A stretch of 64,000 bases of DNA from Paraphysomonas bandaiensis (GCA_965644295.1 CBFFRP010000418.1:62001-126000); one strand, 5' to 3'; numbered from the stretch's first letter, positions 44,678-57,122 are shown. Notes: generated by a model from the sequence alone, not told the origin. Translations and numbers: made by a program.

Positions 44678-45039
44678 AACTCATGGTGGTGTTCATTATC
44701 TTAGTAGATCAGCACACATAGAAGCCACTATAGTAACATCAGAGGCACATACAGCACATACAGATGAACAATTTCACGTGTCCAAAACCATGGATTTTTA
44801 GAGGATAAATACAATATTTTCGAATTTTATCATACAGTATTCTGACAACCCCCAAACACACCAATCATTGAATAGTATGTCGCATTGGTTGGCTATTATA
44901 TGTTCGTATCCACCATATGTTTTTACAGGTTTGGTTTCTAGATTTTCTTTCAATGCGGTTTCTCTCATATCATACTTACAACAACAAACAGTCAGTCCCT
45001 TCTATCTGCTGTGCTACTGCTTCATTAGACTCGGGAGTC
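44678..45039. promoter_or_regulatory. Shared divergent promoter region, TruC-like gene / sideroflexin gene
   Basis: The shortest divergent interval, 362 bp between start codons. Contains CACATACAGCACATACAG (about 44747-44764), a weak form of the recurring motif, and TACAGTATTCTG near 44835. No TATG tract is present. Confidence 0.4.
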
Positions 45040-46247
45040 ATGACCACTGTGCCATTAGGTAAAACTGTTCTTGCAATGTTTGGGGGGATCTCAACGGTTT
45101 GTGCTGGAACCGTTGCAGCCAATTATCTGGACACGAGGTATCTACCCGGACCGTTATTTGATTGCACTGAAACAGTATTATTATTATAGTGATCCTCCTC
45201 AGTTTGGTTTATCATATTCAGGAGTGAGTCGATATGATCAATCAACGCTTATCGGCCGTTATAAACAGATGTTCTTCGCTTGTGATCCATTGTTATTACT
45301 GCACAGTGACGATTCTTTTCGTGAGGCTGCTGCGGTGCTGGCAAAGGCCAAGGCATGCTATGAGGAGCAACCCAACCTCCAGCAAACCCCAGAACAGAAC
45401 AGGCGCCTATGGAATTTAAAGCGAATGGTAGATTCGGCAATGCCCAACCCTGATAACGGCGAAGTTGTGCCAGCTCCCTTTCGCATGAGTGGCTATGTTC
45501 CATTCAATGGACCCATATGCGTCGCCATGGTTGCGAGCACATCTACATTTGGCCTGTTATTTTGGGCATGGGCTAATCAGAGTCAAAATGCACTGGTGAA
45601 CTACTACAATAGGAATGCTAGTAGCACTATGAGCAACGAAACACTGGCCAAATCTTATGGCCTGGCAGTGGGCACAGCACTTTCTGTGGGCTTTGTATTA
45701 TCAACGGTTGTGAAGAAAAAGTTCCCTCCTCAAAAAGGTAATGAGTTCTAACTTTTCTATTGTATTTAATCCTGCATTGTTCACAGCTAATCAGCTTCTC
45801 AAATTCGTGGCATTCCCTTCATCTGTCCTCGCATCGTCTCTCAATTGCTATATTGTTCGCTCCCCTGAAATAAGTTCAGGAGTACCCCTTCTACACCCTG
45901 ATACACTAAAGGATGTACTACCAGGCGAAACCTCGTCTGTGGCGGCCAAGAAAGGGGTGCACGAGACTACAGCTAGCAGAGCCATTTTGCAAGTGCCAGT
46001 CTATTTCCTTCCTCCACTCTTGACATCCACATTGTTCTCTCCTGTATTGGCAGCCAATCCTGCCCTCAGTGTACCATTAACGACATATCTACTGGTTGTT
46101 TCTTTTGGATTTGGGCTACCTCTAGCTATAGCGATGTTCCCACAGTACGGTGAGGTAGCGGCACAGGAGGTAGAAGAGAAATTCAGAGCGGTAACTGATG
46201 CAACCGGTGCCGCAATTAAAAGTTTTAAGTACAATAAAGGTTTGTAG
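45040..46247 (+). CDS. SFXN: Sideroflexin (SFXN), mitochondrial inner-membrane amino-acid transporter
   Basis: Three exons: 45040-45137, 45190-45737 and 45787-46247, with introns of 52 and 49 nt; predicted 368 aa. From YDQSTLIGRYKQMFFACDP onward it matches sideroflexins: LWNLKRMVDSAMPNPDNGE, FRMSGYVPFNGPICVAM, the signature FWAWANQSQNALVNYYNR, SLNCYIVRSPEISSGVP and the ending FKYNKGL (human SFXN1 ends VYFNKGL). Four to five hydrophobic helices are visible. SFXN1 imports serine into mitochondria for one-carbon metabolism. Exon 1 is inferred: the ORF around YDQSTL has no ATG, and joining the donor at 45138 to the AG at 45189 restores a codon and frame. Either ATG 45040 or ATG 45076 could start translation. 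The extra 45 residues before YDQST are unusual and need transcript support. Confidence 0.88.
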
Positions 46248-47703
46248 TGGGTTGGTATACATGTGGTGTGATTTGCTATACAGTGATCAGTCACTAAGTA
46301 TTGAATGTCAACGATTTAGTCGAGTTGCTATCACGCGTGCTGACATGAAACCTAAACACTTATATTTAGTAGAATCTCGAGCAGTATGTTCTCGGTTCTC
46401 GGTGGTTATTAATAACTCAGTTGAAGGTTACTATGTTGAAAACACACGTCACATCATTGCAAGTATGAAATTTATGTGAACTAGAGTTGAATTTTTGCAA
46501 TTATTCTTTTGACTATTCAGTATTTGACCGCTTTCCAGTTTAGTGAATTGAAAATCCAGAACATGATACAATTGATAGCTTTTGATGTTGTGGGTCAAAC
46601 ATTGCAAGTTATGATAAATTCGCATCATAGTAAACACCACTGTAACACCCTCCTATTGGTGTCAGCATCATCTAATCCAGTAACGAGTCCAATATCTCTG
46701 ACGCGCTGCTCATCAGCACTCGATATCGACTGTTGTTCTTCATTAATCATTGCTCTGATCCTTCTCAGAGCTAAATGAAACAGACTAGAGTCATGAAACT
46801 CCATTTCAGGTTCTCCCTCCATGGTACTAATAGATAACTAACAATGAATATGACTACAACTACAATAATACTATCTACAAGCAACTTCCAGAGTACAGAA
46901 ATTGCATCTTATTATCAACAATCAATATATACATATGATTCCCAGGCCAGAGGAAGGCCTGCAGGAATGACCTTCATCCATATACATCACTAATAGCTCA
47001 GCCTGATCACAACTGATTCATCATCAATGCATAAGGGAAGATACATTCAGTATTCTCATTGTAGTTGAAGCCTTGTATACGTACTTCCAAGTACAGTTCA
47101 ATAAACAATAAGTACCTAATGAAATACATAAGTACAACTGTATTACTGGATAATCTGGCAATACACGTCTATCAGCGTGGATATCAAACCCGGAATTCTC
47201 CAGTAAACAGTAAACTTCTCCAGCCTTAAGCATTAATATATATATATAATAAGAACATATACATATATATCATCAATCATAATATCTTCATCATTGAACT
47301 TCATTATTGGTAATCCTATCTTTCTTTGTCTTTTGAATACATATATAAGTATCAATGATAAGCATAAATTGTCATATTCATAATATATCATATAGCTTAA
47401 TGTGAGATATGGTAATAATAATAATATTCAACCTATGTTGTCCAGATAGTATGTACAAACTTAAACATATACCATAGAGAGCTCATATAGCATAAAATAA
47501 CCAGATATGGCTGGTTATTACACCACGGTAGTTTGAACGAAAAATTCATAACTGTGATCATATAGGTATATAGGGGATGTATCCCACTTCCCATAACGTA
47601 TAAATACTACGGCTACTAGCTTACCTCAAAGTAAAATGAGAACTAGAATTTACAAAAAGACAAGACAAATCGCTAGATTCTTGCATATAGTTGCATTCAT
47701 ATA
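46248..47703. other. AT-rich convergent spacer with a short palindromic repeat
   Basis: Between the sideroflexin and thioredoxin-like genes. At 47491-47529 a hairpin-forming sequence (AATAACCAG/CTGGTTATT arms) resembles the one at 56528-56577. One small ORF is listed separately. Nothing else is supported. Confidence 0.45.
46625..46822 (-). CDS. Possible small protein or first exon, 65 aa
   Basis: Minus-strand ORF from the ATG at 46822, acidic and helix-prone: MEGEPEMEFHDSSLFHLAL, then RRIRAMINEEQQSISSADEQ and RVRDIGLVTGLDDADTNRR. The composition is more protein-like than other small ORFs here, and the run of acidic/polar heptads is unlike translated AT-rich spacer. The last seven residues (VLQWCLL) follow a GTGTTA donor-like site, so this could be the first exon of a larger gene whose next exon I could not place. 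No family recognised. Confidence 0.3.
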   Translation of the reverse strand: MEGEPEMEFHDSSLFHLALRRIRAMINEEQQSISSADEQRVRDIGLVTGLDDADTNRRVLQWCLL

Positions 47704-48340
47704 TTAAAAATCATCACTGTTGAAGGCACTCTGGGAAAAAGGATCCGTCTGATTTTTCGGGTTTTCTGTACTGGTGATATTCGATGCAGAATTAAGAATT
47801 TGATTAATGTCCATATCTCTTGGGCTTCCTGATGCGAGCACTTCATTATTCTATTCAGTAATAATAATATTAAAAGCACAAAGGAGAATCGAAAGCGTAG
47901 TATACCTGGCTGATAACAACACAATATGGCACCTGGGAAAACGCGAACTTCGACTTCAATTGCTCCTTGATTTCAGGTTCGACAAATATATGAGTCATGT
48001 TTTCCCAATTTCTGTGTATGTCCAGTAAATAAACCTGAAAGTATATATGGTGGCGCATTACCCGTCGACCATATCAGCAGCAACTTCCTTATCGTTCAAG
48101 CAACACGACACAAACACGACATCAGGTTTCTCTTCCGCCATATCGTTCAGCTTGTCAAGTGCTGCGGGACAACGTGTGCATTTTGTTGTCCAAAAATCTA
48201 TAGAAAGTAATATGATTAAGACAGTTTACGAGTGTCTGCTATGCAACTCTACCGATGACCATAACACGACTGTTCGCCACCTTATGAATGGTGCTGGTTG
48301 AGTCATCACCCAATAGAGTTACAGAGAAATCATCAAACAT
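47704..48340 (-). CDS. Thioredoxin-fold protein with CTRC active site
   Basis: Four exons on the minus strand: 48340-48253, 48197-48062, 48011-47906 and 47850-47704; introns 55, 50 and 55 nt; predicted 158 aa. The joined protein reads RVMVIDFWTTKCTRCPAALD, a thioredoxin-type strand-loop-helix with redox Cys36 and Cys39. VVFVSCCLNDKEVAADMVDG and the splice-restored NWENMTHIFVEPEIKEQLKS follow. KFAFSQVPYCVVI carries the conserved cis-Pro of the fold. The family reduces or isomerises disulfides, or detoxifies peroxides as TlpA/nucleoredoxin-like proteins. The acidic, Asn/Ser-rich tail (TENPKNQTDPFSQSAFNSDD) is extra. There is no signal peptide, so it is probably cytosolic. The second-intron acceptor was chosen at ACACAG (48012); the AG at about 48032 leaves exon 3 out of frame. 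Confidence 0.83.
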
Positions 48341-48822
48341 ATTCACAGTAGAATGTTGGACAGTTTAACAGTATCTGGAGTGTGTATAATTGTGAGTATT
48401 GAGCCACAGTGAGTGTCTAGGGATCATATATACATACATGCATTCATACATACATGGGGAGTGTTTGGATTTCAAATCATACACACACACTGTACGGATA
48501 TACAGTATCTGAAGTAGAGCAGTACACAGCATCAGGAGTACATCAGTACACACCAGTATGTAAATTTACCGGAAAATGCACAAAAAAACTGCGAAGAGTT
48601 GATCTAGTACATACACAGCAGCAGTATGTACATCTCTACGTGTACTGCAGTATACATACACCGGTACACGTGTAACTATCAGTGTGATCCTATGCTGAGT
48701 AGGAGAGTTAAGTTAGCGGATGTCTTGTCGATTAGTTTGATCTGATATGCTCTGCATGTGTTGCGTGTGATCACCACATCTCATCTATCGTTATACACGT
48801 GAGCTGAGGAGTGTCAGTTATC
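48341..48822. promoter_or_regulatory. Shared divergent promoter region, thioredoxin-like gene / kinesin-like gene
   Basis: Start codons are 482 bp apart. Contains CA microsatellites, several forms of the recurring motif (CAGCAGCAGTATGTA at 48616-48630; GTACTGCAGTATAC at about 48642-48655; AGTACATCAGTACACACCAG at about 48536) and an A7 run at about 48582. Confidence 0.5.
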
Positions 48823-51800
48823 ATGGAGGACGCTGCTACTGTCATGCCCCGGGGAGTCCCCACGCTGTCTTATATCAGAGTGCTCAGTCAGGACGACAGC
48901 CAGGCTAGTGACATTGCGATTGACGGAGACTTTGTTTCGATAGTAGAGCCTGGACAGGTGAGGGTTGGTTGGTTAAGGGAGGGGAGGGGAGGCTAAGCTA
49001 GTGTTGGTTAGGGCGGGTTGGGTGGGTTGGTTAGGGCTGGGTAGGATAGGATTGGGTAGTTGTGCTGTATAGAGTTAGTCATACGTGTGATGCTGTGATA
49101 TTATATGTACAATTAATTTTTGTTTCCAGCCAACAACTCGTCATGAAGTAGCTCACGTATTTGAGCGTGGTATCACTGACCAGGAACTATGTGAGGCTAC
49201 CATTGGCCAGGAGGCAGGGGCGGCGATGGACGCATCACTAAACCCCATAGCTGCGTTTGTAGAAGACGCTGCCTCTGCTGTTATATTCATGGTGGGATCA
49301 AAATTTACGAAAAAATGGCAGTTCCTTAAGGTCAGTGGCTCTATCCGAATTGACCTTATTAATCTTAGAGCTTGCTCCACAGCGAGTTTTTCTACCATTC
49401 CTTGGAAATGAGTTATTCGCCTGCTTGTCGGACAAAGAGCAACAAGGTAAAGAAGTGTTTGAGTACGAGGCCACTCTATCAGCTTTCGAAATCCAGAATG
49501 AGGTCAGTGTTAATCAATGTACACCGTATGGAATGCTATGACAAGAGTGTACACTCCTGTATATGTTAGTCATCATTGAGTGTACACAGGTCATTAGCGA
49601 CCTACTTAGGCCGGCAAACAGAGGACTTGCAATATCAGTGACGCCTGAAAGTGGCGCTGTTGTCAAGGTACGCACCCCTATAACGACATGTATCGTGTAA
49701 GGCATATGTTTTAAGGGTATTCATAAAGAGAAAATATCGTCCGAGGCATCGTTAAGGCAACTGTTTGTGGACGCTTGTGATAATCGTTCCTCTCACACAT
49801 TACCTCCTGGCGCAAGCATCGATACATCCTGTGTGGTGTGGGATATATCGCTTTCCCAGAAAGAGGGAGATGACGACCTTGTACTCTTCAACACCTCTCG
49901 CTTGCTGATAGTGGATGTACCCGCCGTTAACCCTCTCTGCATGACCACTCAGGATGCCAGAATGTTCGAAGGACCCAATATTCACAAGTCTCTCTTCACT
50001 TTTGCTGACTGTGTCAGGAAACTTGCTAACCCTGTTAAAATTGCTTTAGCCCCGTTTCGTTCATCGAAATTGACACATTTCGTGGGAGAGCTCCTTGGTG
50101 GAAATGCGATTGTGGTGGCTATCGGGTTACTGCACTCTGGAGAGCCAGCTGTGTCCAGGAAAACTCTCGAGCTGATGAACCATCTAACCAACGCTAGGTA
50201 CGCTGCCCAAATCTTGATGTGTGAGGATTTCTTTATTGCCTGTGAGGCTAAACGTGTGTGTTATGCGACTGTTTCTTAGGCACTACCCCATATCAGGAAA
50301 GGAGATGAGCGAAATTGTTCAGGTATCAAGATACTCTATTTGATTGATCGTATATGTATCACCTGTAGCTTTCCAATGTATTGATGCCGGCATTACATGT
50401 TTATACATGGAAGTCTATTGTGACCTAGGCACTGAAAATATAATCTCTCTACCTGTACAGGGGCTAATGATGAAGTATCGCTCTATGATTCTCAATATGG
50501 AGGATGAGGTGGCAACCGCAAAGCTGGACATACCTATGGATGACAAAAATAAAGAGAGAGAAATGGAGGACATTTTAGCTGCCCGAACGAAATCTATAGA
50601 GGATCGTATGGCAGAACTACAGAAGGACCTTGCCCAGGCTATAATTGAGAGAACGGAGGCCAAAGAAGACACCGCCAAAGTGTATGAGATGCTGGAGATT
50701 ATGAAAGCGAAATACACCACTCTTATAGGTATTGCTTACGTTGTCAGTATCATTGCATGCTGATAGATATCTAGAGGAGCGCAAGGAACAAAATGAGGAA
50801 CTACTAAAGGTTGAAACTGAAAAATTAGAAGTGGCGAGGGCGTTGGTGGACATGAAAATGGTATGAAGAGATATGTTTGCCACTTAGTTGCATCACGTGA
50901 GTTCGTTGTAGGAGCTGAGCAACTTCATGGAGGAAGCTGAGAAGGAAAAATTTGAAATGACGTCGAACATTCTCGCTCTCAAGAATGAGCTCTTCGAGAT
51001 AGATGAAAAGGAGCAATTGGCTAGGGTCTGTATGTAGTCAAAATTAACGTATTTTTGTTAACATGTTGATAATAGCTGGAACTTAGTAGCGCCCAAAAGG
51101 AGCTTACAGAAGCCAATCGTGCTCTAACACAAGAGAAAGAAAACTGCACACAGGTTTACCTATAAATATTTTTATTACAGATATGCCTCTAACCATATAT
51201 CCAGTTTAAAACTCAGTTGAATGATATCCGAGAACAGTTGGAAAAAGTAGAGGCCAGAAATTTGGATCTAAGTAGATTTTTTTACCAATATTGTGATTAT
51301 ATATTTTATGTGTTTATTCTGTAGGTGCTGAGCTAGTGACGCTTCTAAACACGAAAGATACTTTAACGGCCGAGCTGGCAAGTGCCCGTAAACAAGTTGC
51401 TGATATGGAGGAAACCCTCAATATGGACAGCTCAGACATAACTGCATTAAGAAGCGCCAACTCGGATCTGGAAGCTAAGGTACTCTATCATGTGAATATG
51501 ATATTATCACGCGCTGGTCGTTTGCGTGGTTGCCTTAACACTTGAAGTACCTACATGCTCTCTCTCCCCTATCCTCATGTTAATGTGTTGTTTCTTTGCA
51601 TGATAGGTGAACGATCTGGAAAATGAAAATGACCAGCTCCAGAGACAACTCACAGAAGAGAGGTTTGAGATTCACCGCATGAAGATTGAGTTAGAGAAAA
51701 GTAAGTTAGAGTTCGAACAAAGCGCATCAGAGTATCTCAAGGATAAGGATGCGGTTCTGAAACGTGAAACTCAGGCCGTACAAGCAGAACTTCATCACCT

Positions 51801-53769
51801 TCAGAACGAAAAGGAGCAGCTTATGGTGACCCTCAGAAGAGAAGAGCGCAAGAAACGAGACGCAGTGAGGGACGCGGAAAGGGCCATCCAGGAGCGTGAG
51901 GAGGCAGTGGCACGTATGCAAGCAGCCTTAGAGGAGGCGAGTCATATCAGAGAAGCCTATAGGAACCATCTCAATGCAGAATTAAAGTCAGATGAGAAAT
52001 CAGAGAAGGATGGACCAATTCGAAAGCCTATCGAATCTAAGCCATCTACAGCCAAGCATATTTCTCGTCCAGGAAGTAGCCGCAGTCAATTAGATGGAAA
52101 GGGTACATGGGAGGAAGTTGTGGAATCGTACATAAGCAATGAAAGAGCCCTGTATGGTCAACTAGATGTAGCCAACGAAACAATTCAAAAGCTGACAGTT
52201 TCCCGAAGGCAGTTGTTTGATCACTACAGGTGGTCTCTAGACATCTATAATTATCTGTGTATTATTGACTGATACTTTTTATACTTATGAGATTGTGATA
52301 TAAATGTCATATATATTTTTATACGTGAAAGGAATGCTCGCTTATGACTTCGATGTGTTATTCCAGGGCAGCAATCGACGTCATCGAAGACAACTGTCCA
52401 ACCTGTTTACCCGAATATATAATTCCTTCTGAGTTTGACACAGCTCGCCCCATGACCAACACTGTTGGTAATAATGAAAGGAAAAAAGAATCCCAAGAAC
52501 CATCTAGAGCGGAGATGAGGGCTCTGGAGACTCGAGTGAAGGTAGCTGAAGATGCCCTCTTGCAGGAGCAAGAAAAGACTTCCGCGGTCGTTGCCAAATA
52601 TAGGTGCATGTACATAGTGTGCTTTGTATCTATTTTTCATTTCAACATGTGTGATATAAGATATTTTATACACTATATACCCCTCGATTTTTAGCGATAC
52701 GATATAATGCAGGAGAAGTTTACAAAAGATAGAGAAAGAGGCCAGCCAGAAGACAGAGGAAAACGCTTTCCTGAGAGAGCGCATAAAGATCATGACAGAG
52801 AGCGGGGTGGGAGATCAATCTGGGACAGAGCGGGTTCAGGATATGATGACGCGGATGCACGCTCAAATCGATGAACTCAAGAAGAAAGGAGGAAATAATG
52901 CTGAGCTCCGAAAACAACTCATCGGTAAGTCTTCATCCGGTTGATCCATATGGAGAGTAGTCACAGAGAACTGTTTTGAACGTTTGTTTCAGGGCTGAAG
53001 GCCCAATGTGGAGTGCTACAGGAAGAGAATCAAGAAATGCGTGCGTTGTTGTTGCGTAACGGCGGAGGACCTGGAAGTGGAAGCAAGACTGAAGCCTATA
53101 TGCGTAAGCTTGAGGAAAATGCTGACACTGCACTTCTTCACCAGGTGGGTGATTATTTTCTTGCACACTTGAGGCAATAGATTTTAATATTTTGCCTACA
53201 GCTTCGAGAGGTTGAAAGTAGGAATTCCTCTCTGACATCGAGGTAATATTATGTGTATTTGCGTGCACAAGGGTGATGTTTTTTGCGTATATGTACATGT
53301 CGGGGTGGCGTTGTTTCTTGTTGTAGATAATGTGTGAATGTGATACAGGAATGCTGGCCTTGAGGAGGAGTTGAGGACGTATAAGGTTTATATGCGCGAC
53401 ACGGTGTCACAGTATAAGAGACAGGTGCCAGACGTGTATTTTTCTTCTGCGTACACTGTGTAACGTAGGTGTTTATGCTGTGCGTAGATTAAAGCACTAC
53501 AAGCTCAACTGGCGTCGTATAACGTACCTAACGGCAACAACCACTCTAGACCTCTACAACTATCTCTCCCCGACCAGTCGGGGACACATACAGATCTACT
53601 TCACAAGTACCTAGATATGGATAGTCATGGTCCTTCCCCTAAGGGGAAATTACACAGGGACAATGTAAAAAGGATTGGCTCCAACAGTGCCAGGGAACCT
53701 TTGACATCGGGGCGACAGCAGGGCAAAGAATCACCTAATAACGACAGATTCTCTCTACCGTTAATATAA
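48823..53769 (+). CDS. Kinesin-related coiled-coil protein with degenerate motor domain (pseudo-kinesin)
   Basis: Nineteen exons by my reconstruction; introns 40-172 nt; predicted 1,153 aa. Exons: 48823-48957, 49130-49330, 49371-49502, 49590-49667, 49716-50197, 50280-50322, 50461-50728, 50775-50860, 50912-51025, 51076-51153, 51205-51271, 51325-51479, 51607-52229, 52367-52603, 52713-52924, 52993-53144, 53202-53242, 53349-53424, 53488-53769. Residues 1-360 follow the kinesin motor: SYIRVLSQ, FEIQNEVISDLLRP (the LEIYNE-IxDLL segment), LLIVDVP, NIHKSLFTFADCVRKL, FRSSKLTHFVGELLGGN. The P-loop is lost: where GQTGSGKT is expected, the sequence is VEDAASAV. Switch II DLAGSE is VPAVN-like. The rest is long coiled coil, with low-complexity breaks and a Ser/Gly/Asn-rich tail. 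A CCDC78-like identity is possible but unproven. It probably binds microtubules or dimerises without ATPase activity. Confidence 0.82.
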
Positions 53770-54474
53770 GTCATATAGTAGAATATATACCATGCGATAC
53801 CATACGTTCTTGTCGAGAGGGAAGACTTCTATTGGCTTTTCTGTCGGTGTGTATGAGAATGCCAATGAATATGATATTTAGCAACTTGCGTGTGATCAGT
53901 AACTTGAGTTGGTTTTCATTTGTGTGTATATAACATCATGAATTTAATGATTGTTTGGAAGTTGAATGAGCGCCAAGTTTTTACACGACTTTGTGTTGGT
54001 TTATAAGTTGTTGTCAACATCGTGGAGTAGTTAGGTGTATCCTCGTCGATACAAGTTATAGTGCACTAGGTTGGTGTTCATTCAATGGGAATGAACATAT
54101 CTCTAAAGTAGATCTCCACGTAAACCTGGAAAAATAATTAGGTTTTTAGACACAAAATTCTGAATGTATAGATTCACGATACTTCTAAGAATCTTGTTCA
54201 TATTCGACAAGGCCGTCGACGTGAAAAAATGAAGTAAATTCTATATGAACACGTAAACTGATTTTGGTGAAGTGTCGTTATGAGTGACTCCAGGTATTGC
54301 TGAACAGATATGATGGTTTGATCAAGATTAGGGAACAATATATTGAATTGAATATAGTGCAATAACATTGTTGGCCAGTTTAAAAAACTGTTGTCACTCA
54401 TCTCTTGACAACTTCAGTAGATTCAACCCTCTTGACGCCTGTAACGTAGTGGTCATAGCTTTACTGTTTTTTTG

Positions 54475-55291
54475 AGAAGGTACCTTTCCCTGGGCGCACT
54501 AGCTCTCGTGTTACTCATTCCACATCCTCTTTGAAAGATGTCTCTCCCCTACCGCCTGCTCGTCTAATCCTCTTCATGTTTTCCCCATGTGCTACTGCAT
54601 TTGTTGCACATGAAAGTACCCTCCTATATGTGAATGTTGTGCTAATAACCTATATGGATTAAGAGTCCTTTCTTTCATATTACGTGCTATTGATTTAACA
54701 TTCTCAATGCTGTTTCGATTTGTCTTTTTCCCGTCATGGGCTTCTTGCTTCACACTGTGCTTTCACTGAAGAACCCTCAAGATTTAGATGAGTGTTTCAG
54801 CTTGTTGATCTTCCACCAGTTACTTGCCACTCTACTTTTAGCCATATTACCACCACTTGCCAACTCCTGGCTCTTCTTCTACACAGCTGGTCAACTAGGG
54901 CCTACAAACTTTCATTCCCTTGCCCATATTGACACACTGCGTGGAGGCTGCGCACATGCAACTCGCCTATGAGGATTGTTGTGTGGTCAATGTCGTTGAT
55001 AGATTTTCACTTGCCACACAGACTCATGCTAGTATCACAGAAACGCTCATACCGTTGCTCCCTTCCCTGCAGAGTAGCCTCCTCATCATATCAGTCATGG
55101 CTATTTTACCCCATCGGACTCCCGCCGCCAGTTTTGGATAGAATACATAGAGTGTCGTGGGTCAGGAAATGCGAAATCCAACTCGTGTCTTGCCAGAAGA
55201 GCCACACGAATGCTGCGGGATTGATTATTGTTAGCACTCCCACATCGAGAGAAACAAAGGAATCCGAGTTACCGACTCAGTTCGGTGTCTG
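54475..55291 (+). pseudogene. Possible degenerate non-LTR retrotransposon fragment
   Basis: A GC-richer island inside AT-rich spacer with overlapping open stretches in all three plus frames, as expected of a frameshifted former coding region. Fragments weakly echo the C-terminal region of some protist LINE reverse-transcriptase proteins: WLFFYTAGQLGPTNFHSLAH, CCVVNVVDRFSLATQTH (compare the C-x-C-G..VD..GLH.L.C zinc-knuckle pattern) and LVSCQKSHTNAAG. No catalytic YxDD is visible. The identification is tentative, and base composition is the stronger evidence that this is foreign or formerly coding. Confidence 0.3.
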
Positions 55292-56527
55292 ATCAAGCAC
55301 CAAGATCACCCCCTTCCTTTCATTACACCTGTAACTTTTTACTGTAGTGATCCTTCATCAGAATTCTGATCGTCGCAGCACCCTTCTTTCACAATGTGTC
55401 AATGAGGCGGCAGTGTTGCAATTTGTGTGTTAGATATCATCCGAATAAAGAATAGACACTAACTAGAGGCAGGTGATAGATATGAGATCAGTTGTTAGTA
55501 TTATAACTATGTTAAAAATTACACTGCACATTAAAGTAGCCGTTAAGATTCGAATGTGAAAGTGCATAATCAACAACAGCACATAATATATTATAGTTAG
55601 AACTAATATAGAGTATATTGACAGTTAAGATCGTTAAGAAAAGTTTATTGTAATCAAACTCTAGATAGACTTTTATTATATTGCATACACAACTGTGTGT
55701 GTTGTAATTCGTGTCAACCACTGCTCAACTTCCGTATCTTGAATCGTCATGATACAATACTTCAGTTTCGCAGTTATAGCTATATAGTATCTCTGACTGC
55801 GTATTACTGTTTTCACATTGTATTTAACGTATTCTACAGTACTATCTTAGAGAAACATACGTATTCCAACACGCCTCCTCAAGAATGTAGAAACGAGTAA
55901 TATTAATGACAAATGCAGTGCCACATGCTAAATTAGAGCGCTTGAAATCGGTGTTATAAGAGAATTTGAAATATTTTCTATCATTCTCCAGAAAGATGGC
56001 ACCGAGCAGGTTGATCTTAGTGATGTGCATTCATTTATTCACAATACCTTAGTGATGCGGACACAACTATGAACCATACCTTTAGTACCGCTGCTTGAAG
56101 TATATTTACACCACTACTATTAGTGTAGAAAGGCTTTTCAGTATAGCAAATAATATCAACATAGGTAATCTGTGGCACCTCATCGATTGGAGGCCTTTAT
56201 GCTTTAGCTTTAATTTACTTCTGTGGAATGCAAGTGCAGTTGAAAATACTACACGTTCTTGCAATGAGTAGCTAATTTAATTAGACAATAATTGACAATT
56301 ATTATAATTAAATTGCTCTATTATAATCGCGCAAGCTATAATTAATATTTGCTATTTAATTGCTCAAAAGCTTTTACAATTTAATTACAATTAATTGTTA
56401 CGCAGCCCTGGTATCCAGGAGATCTTGATTCATAGAATCAATAATTATAACTTTACTACAGACAGTATTATATTATCTTAAATATAATATGTACGAGCAT
56501 AATCATATATAATAGAGTGATGATGTA

Positions 56528-56577
56528 ATGACCATAGTATAAAATAACCAGATAGCTGGTCATTACAACCGTATAAA
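56528..56577. repeat. Palindromic dispersed repeat (MITE-like core)
   Basis: GTAATGACCA (56528-56537) is perfectly complementary to TGGTCATTAC (56560-56569). The loop and flank ATAAAATAACCAGATA recur at 47491-47529. The family appears degenerate and short, probably non-autonomous. Confidence 0.6.
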
Positions 56578-57122
56578 ATCGTATGAAATGGAATAGTAGT
56601 TGAGGTAACATAAATTTGGTCAATGACAATGTATGTTATGAGATATTGATTATGATTTTTATAAGAATATTGAGTAAGTTTAGACCATCCACAATATGAA
56701 AAATTAAATACTAGGAATTAGGAATATAAGGAAGTGGTGATGCTGGCAATGTGGTGGTATGCCCCTACACCCTAAAGGTAATACTGGTTTACTTATGGTT
56801 CTTATTTATACTTTATACGCAAGGAAAAAAACTGGAAACAATACGAACGATTAGGAGTTTTCAAGGTCTGATAATTGCGCTGATGGGGACGAAAACATTG
56901 GTATCCTCTTATGAATAAAAGAAGAGACGTGAAACAGAGGTGCTTAACATTTCCGGTGCTGAATTAGCATAATACCTACTCTGTCAAAAAGAACTTAACA
57001 TACATTCTACGTTAATAAGATAACAGCTAGACCTAATTGTCATAGCATCCGCGTACCACTTGCTCAGCACGTACTACGATATCGAAACAAGATCGTGTAT
57101 CTACAGTCGAAGTATTATAAAA

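Larger units (their letters stand above)
53770..57122. other. Long AT-rich convergent spacer with decayed repeats
   Basis: The largest gene-free stretch besides the satellite, about 3.35 kb. It holds a possible retroelement remnant (54475-55291), a palindromic repeat (56528-56569), and sequence near 56570-56650 resembling 2590-2690. The remainder is very AT-rich with no supported gene. Confidence 0.5.

Noticed and set aside
45071-45189. Sideroflexin starting inside the frame beginning at 45071
   Set aside because: That frame has no ATG before YDQST; splicing an upstream ATG exon (45040-45137) restores frame.
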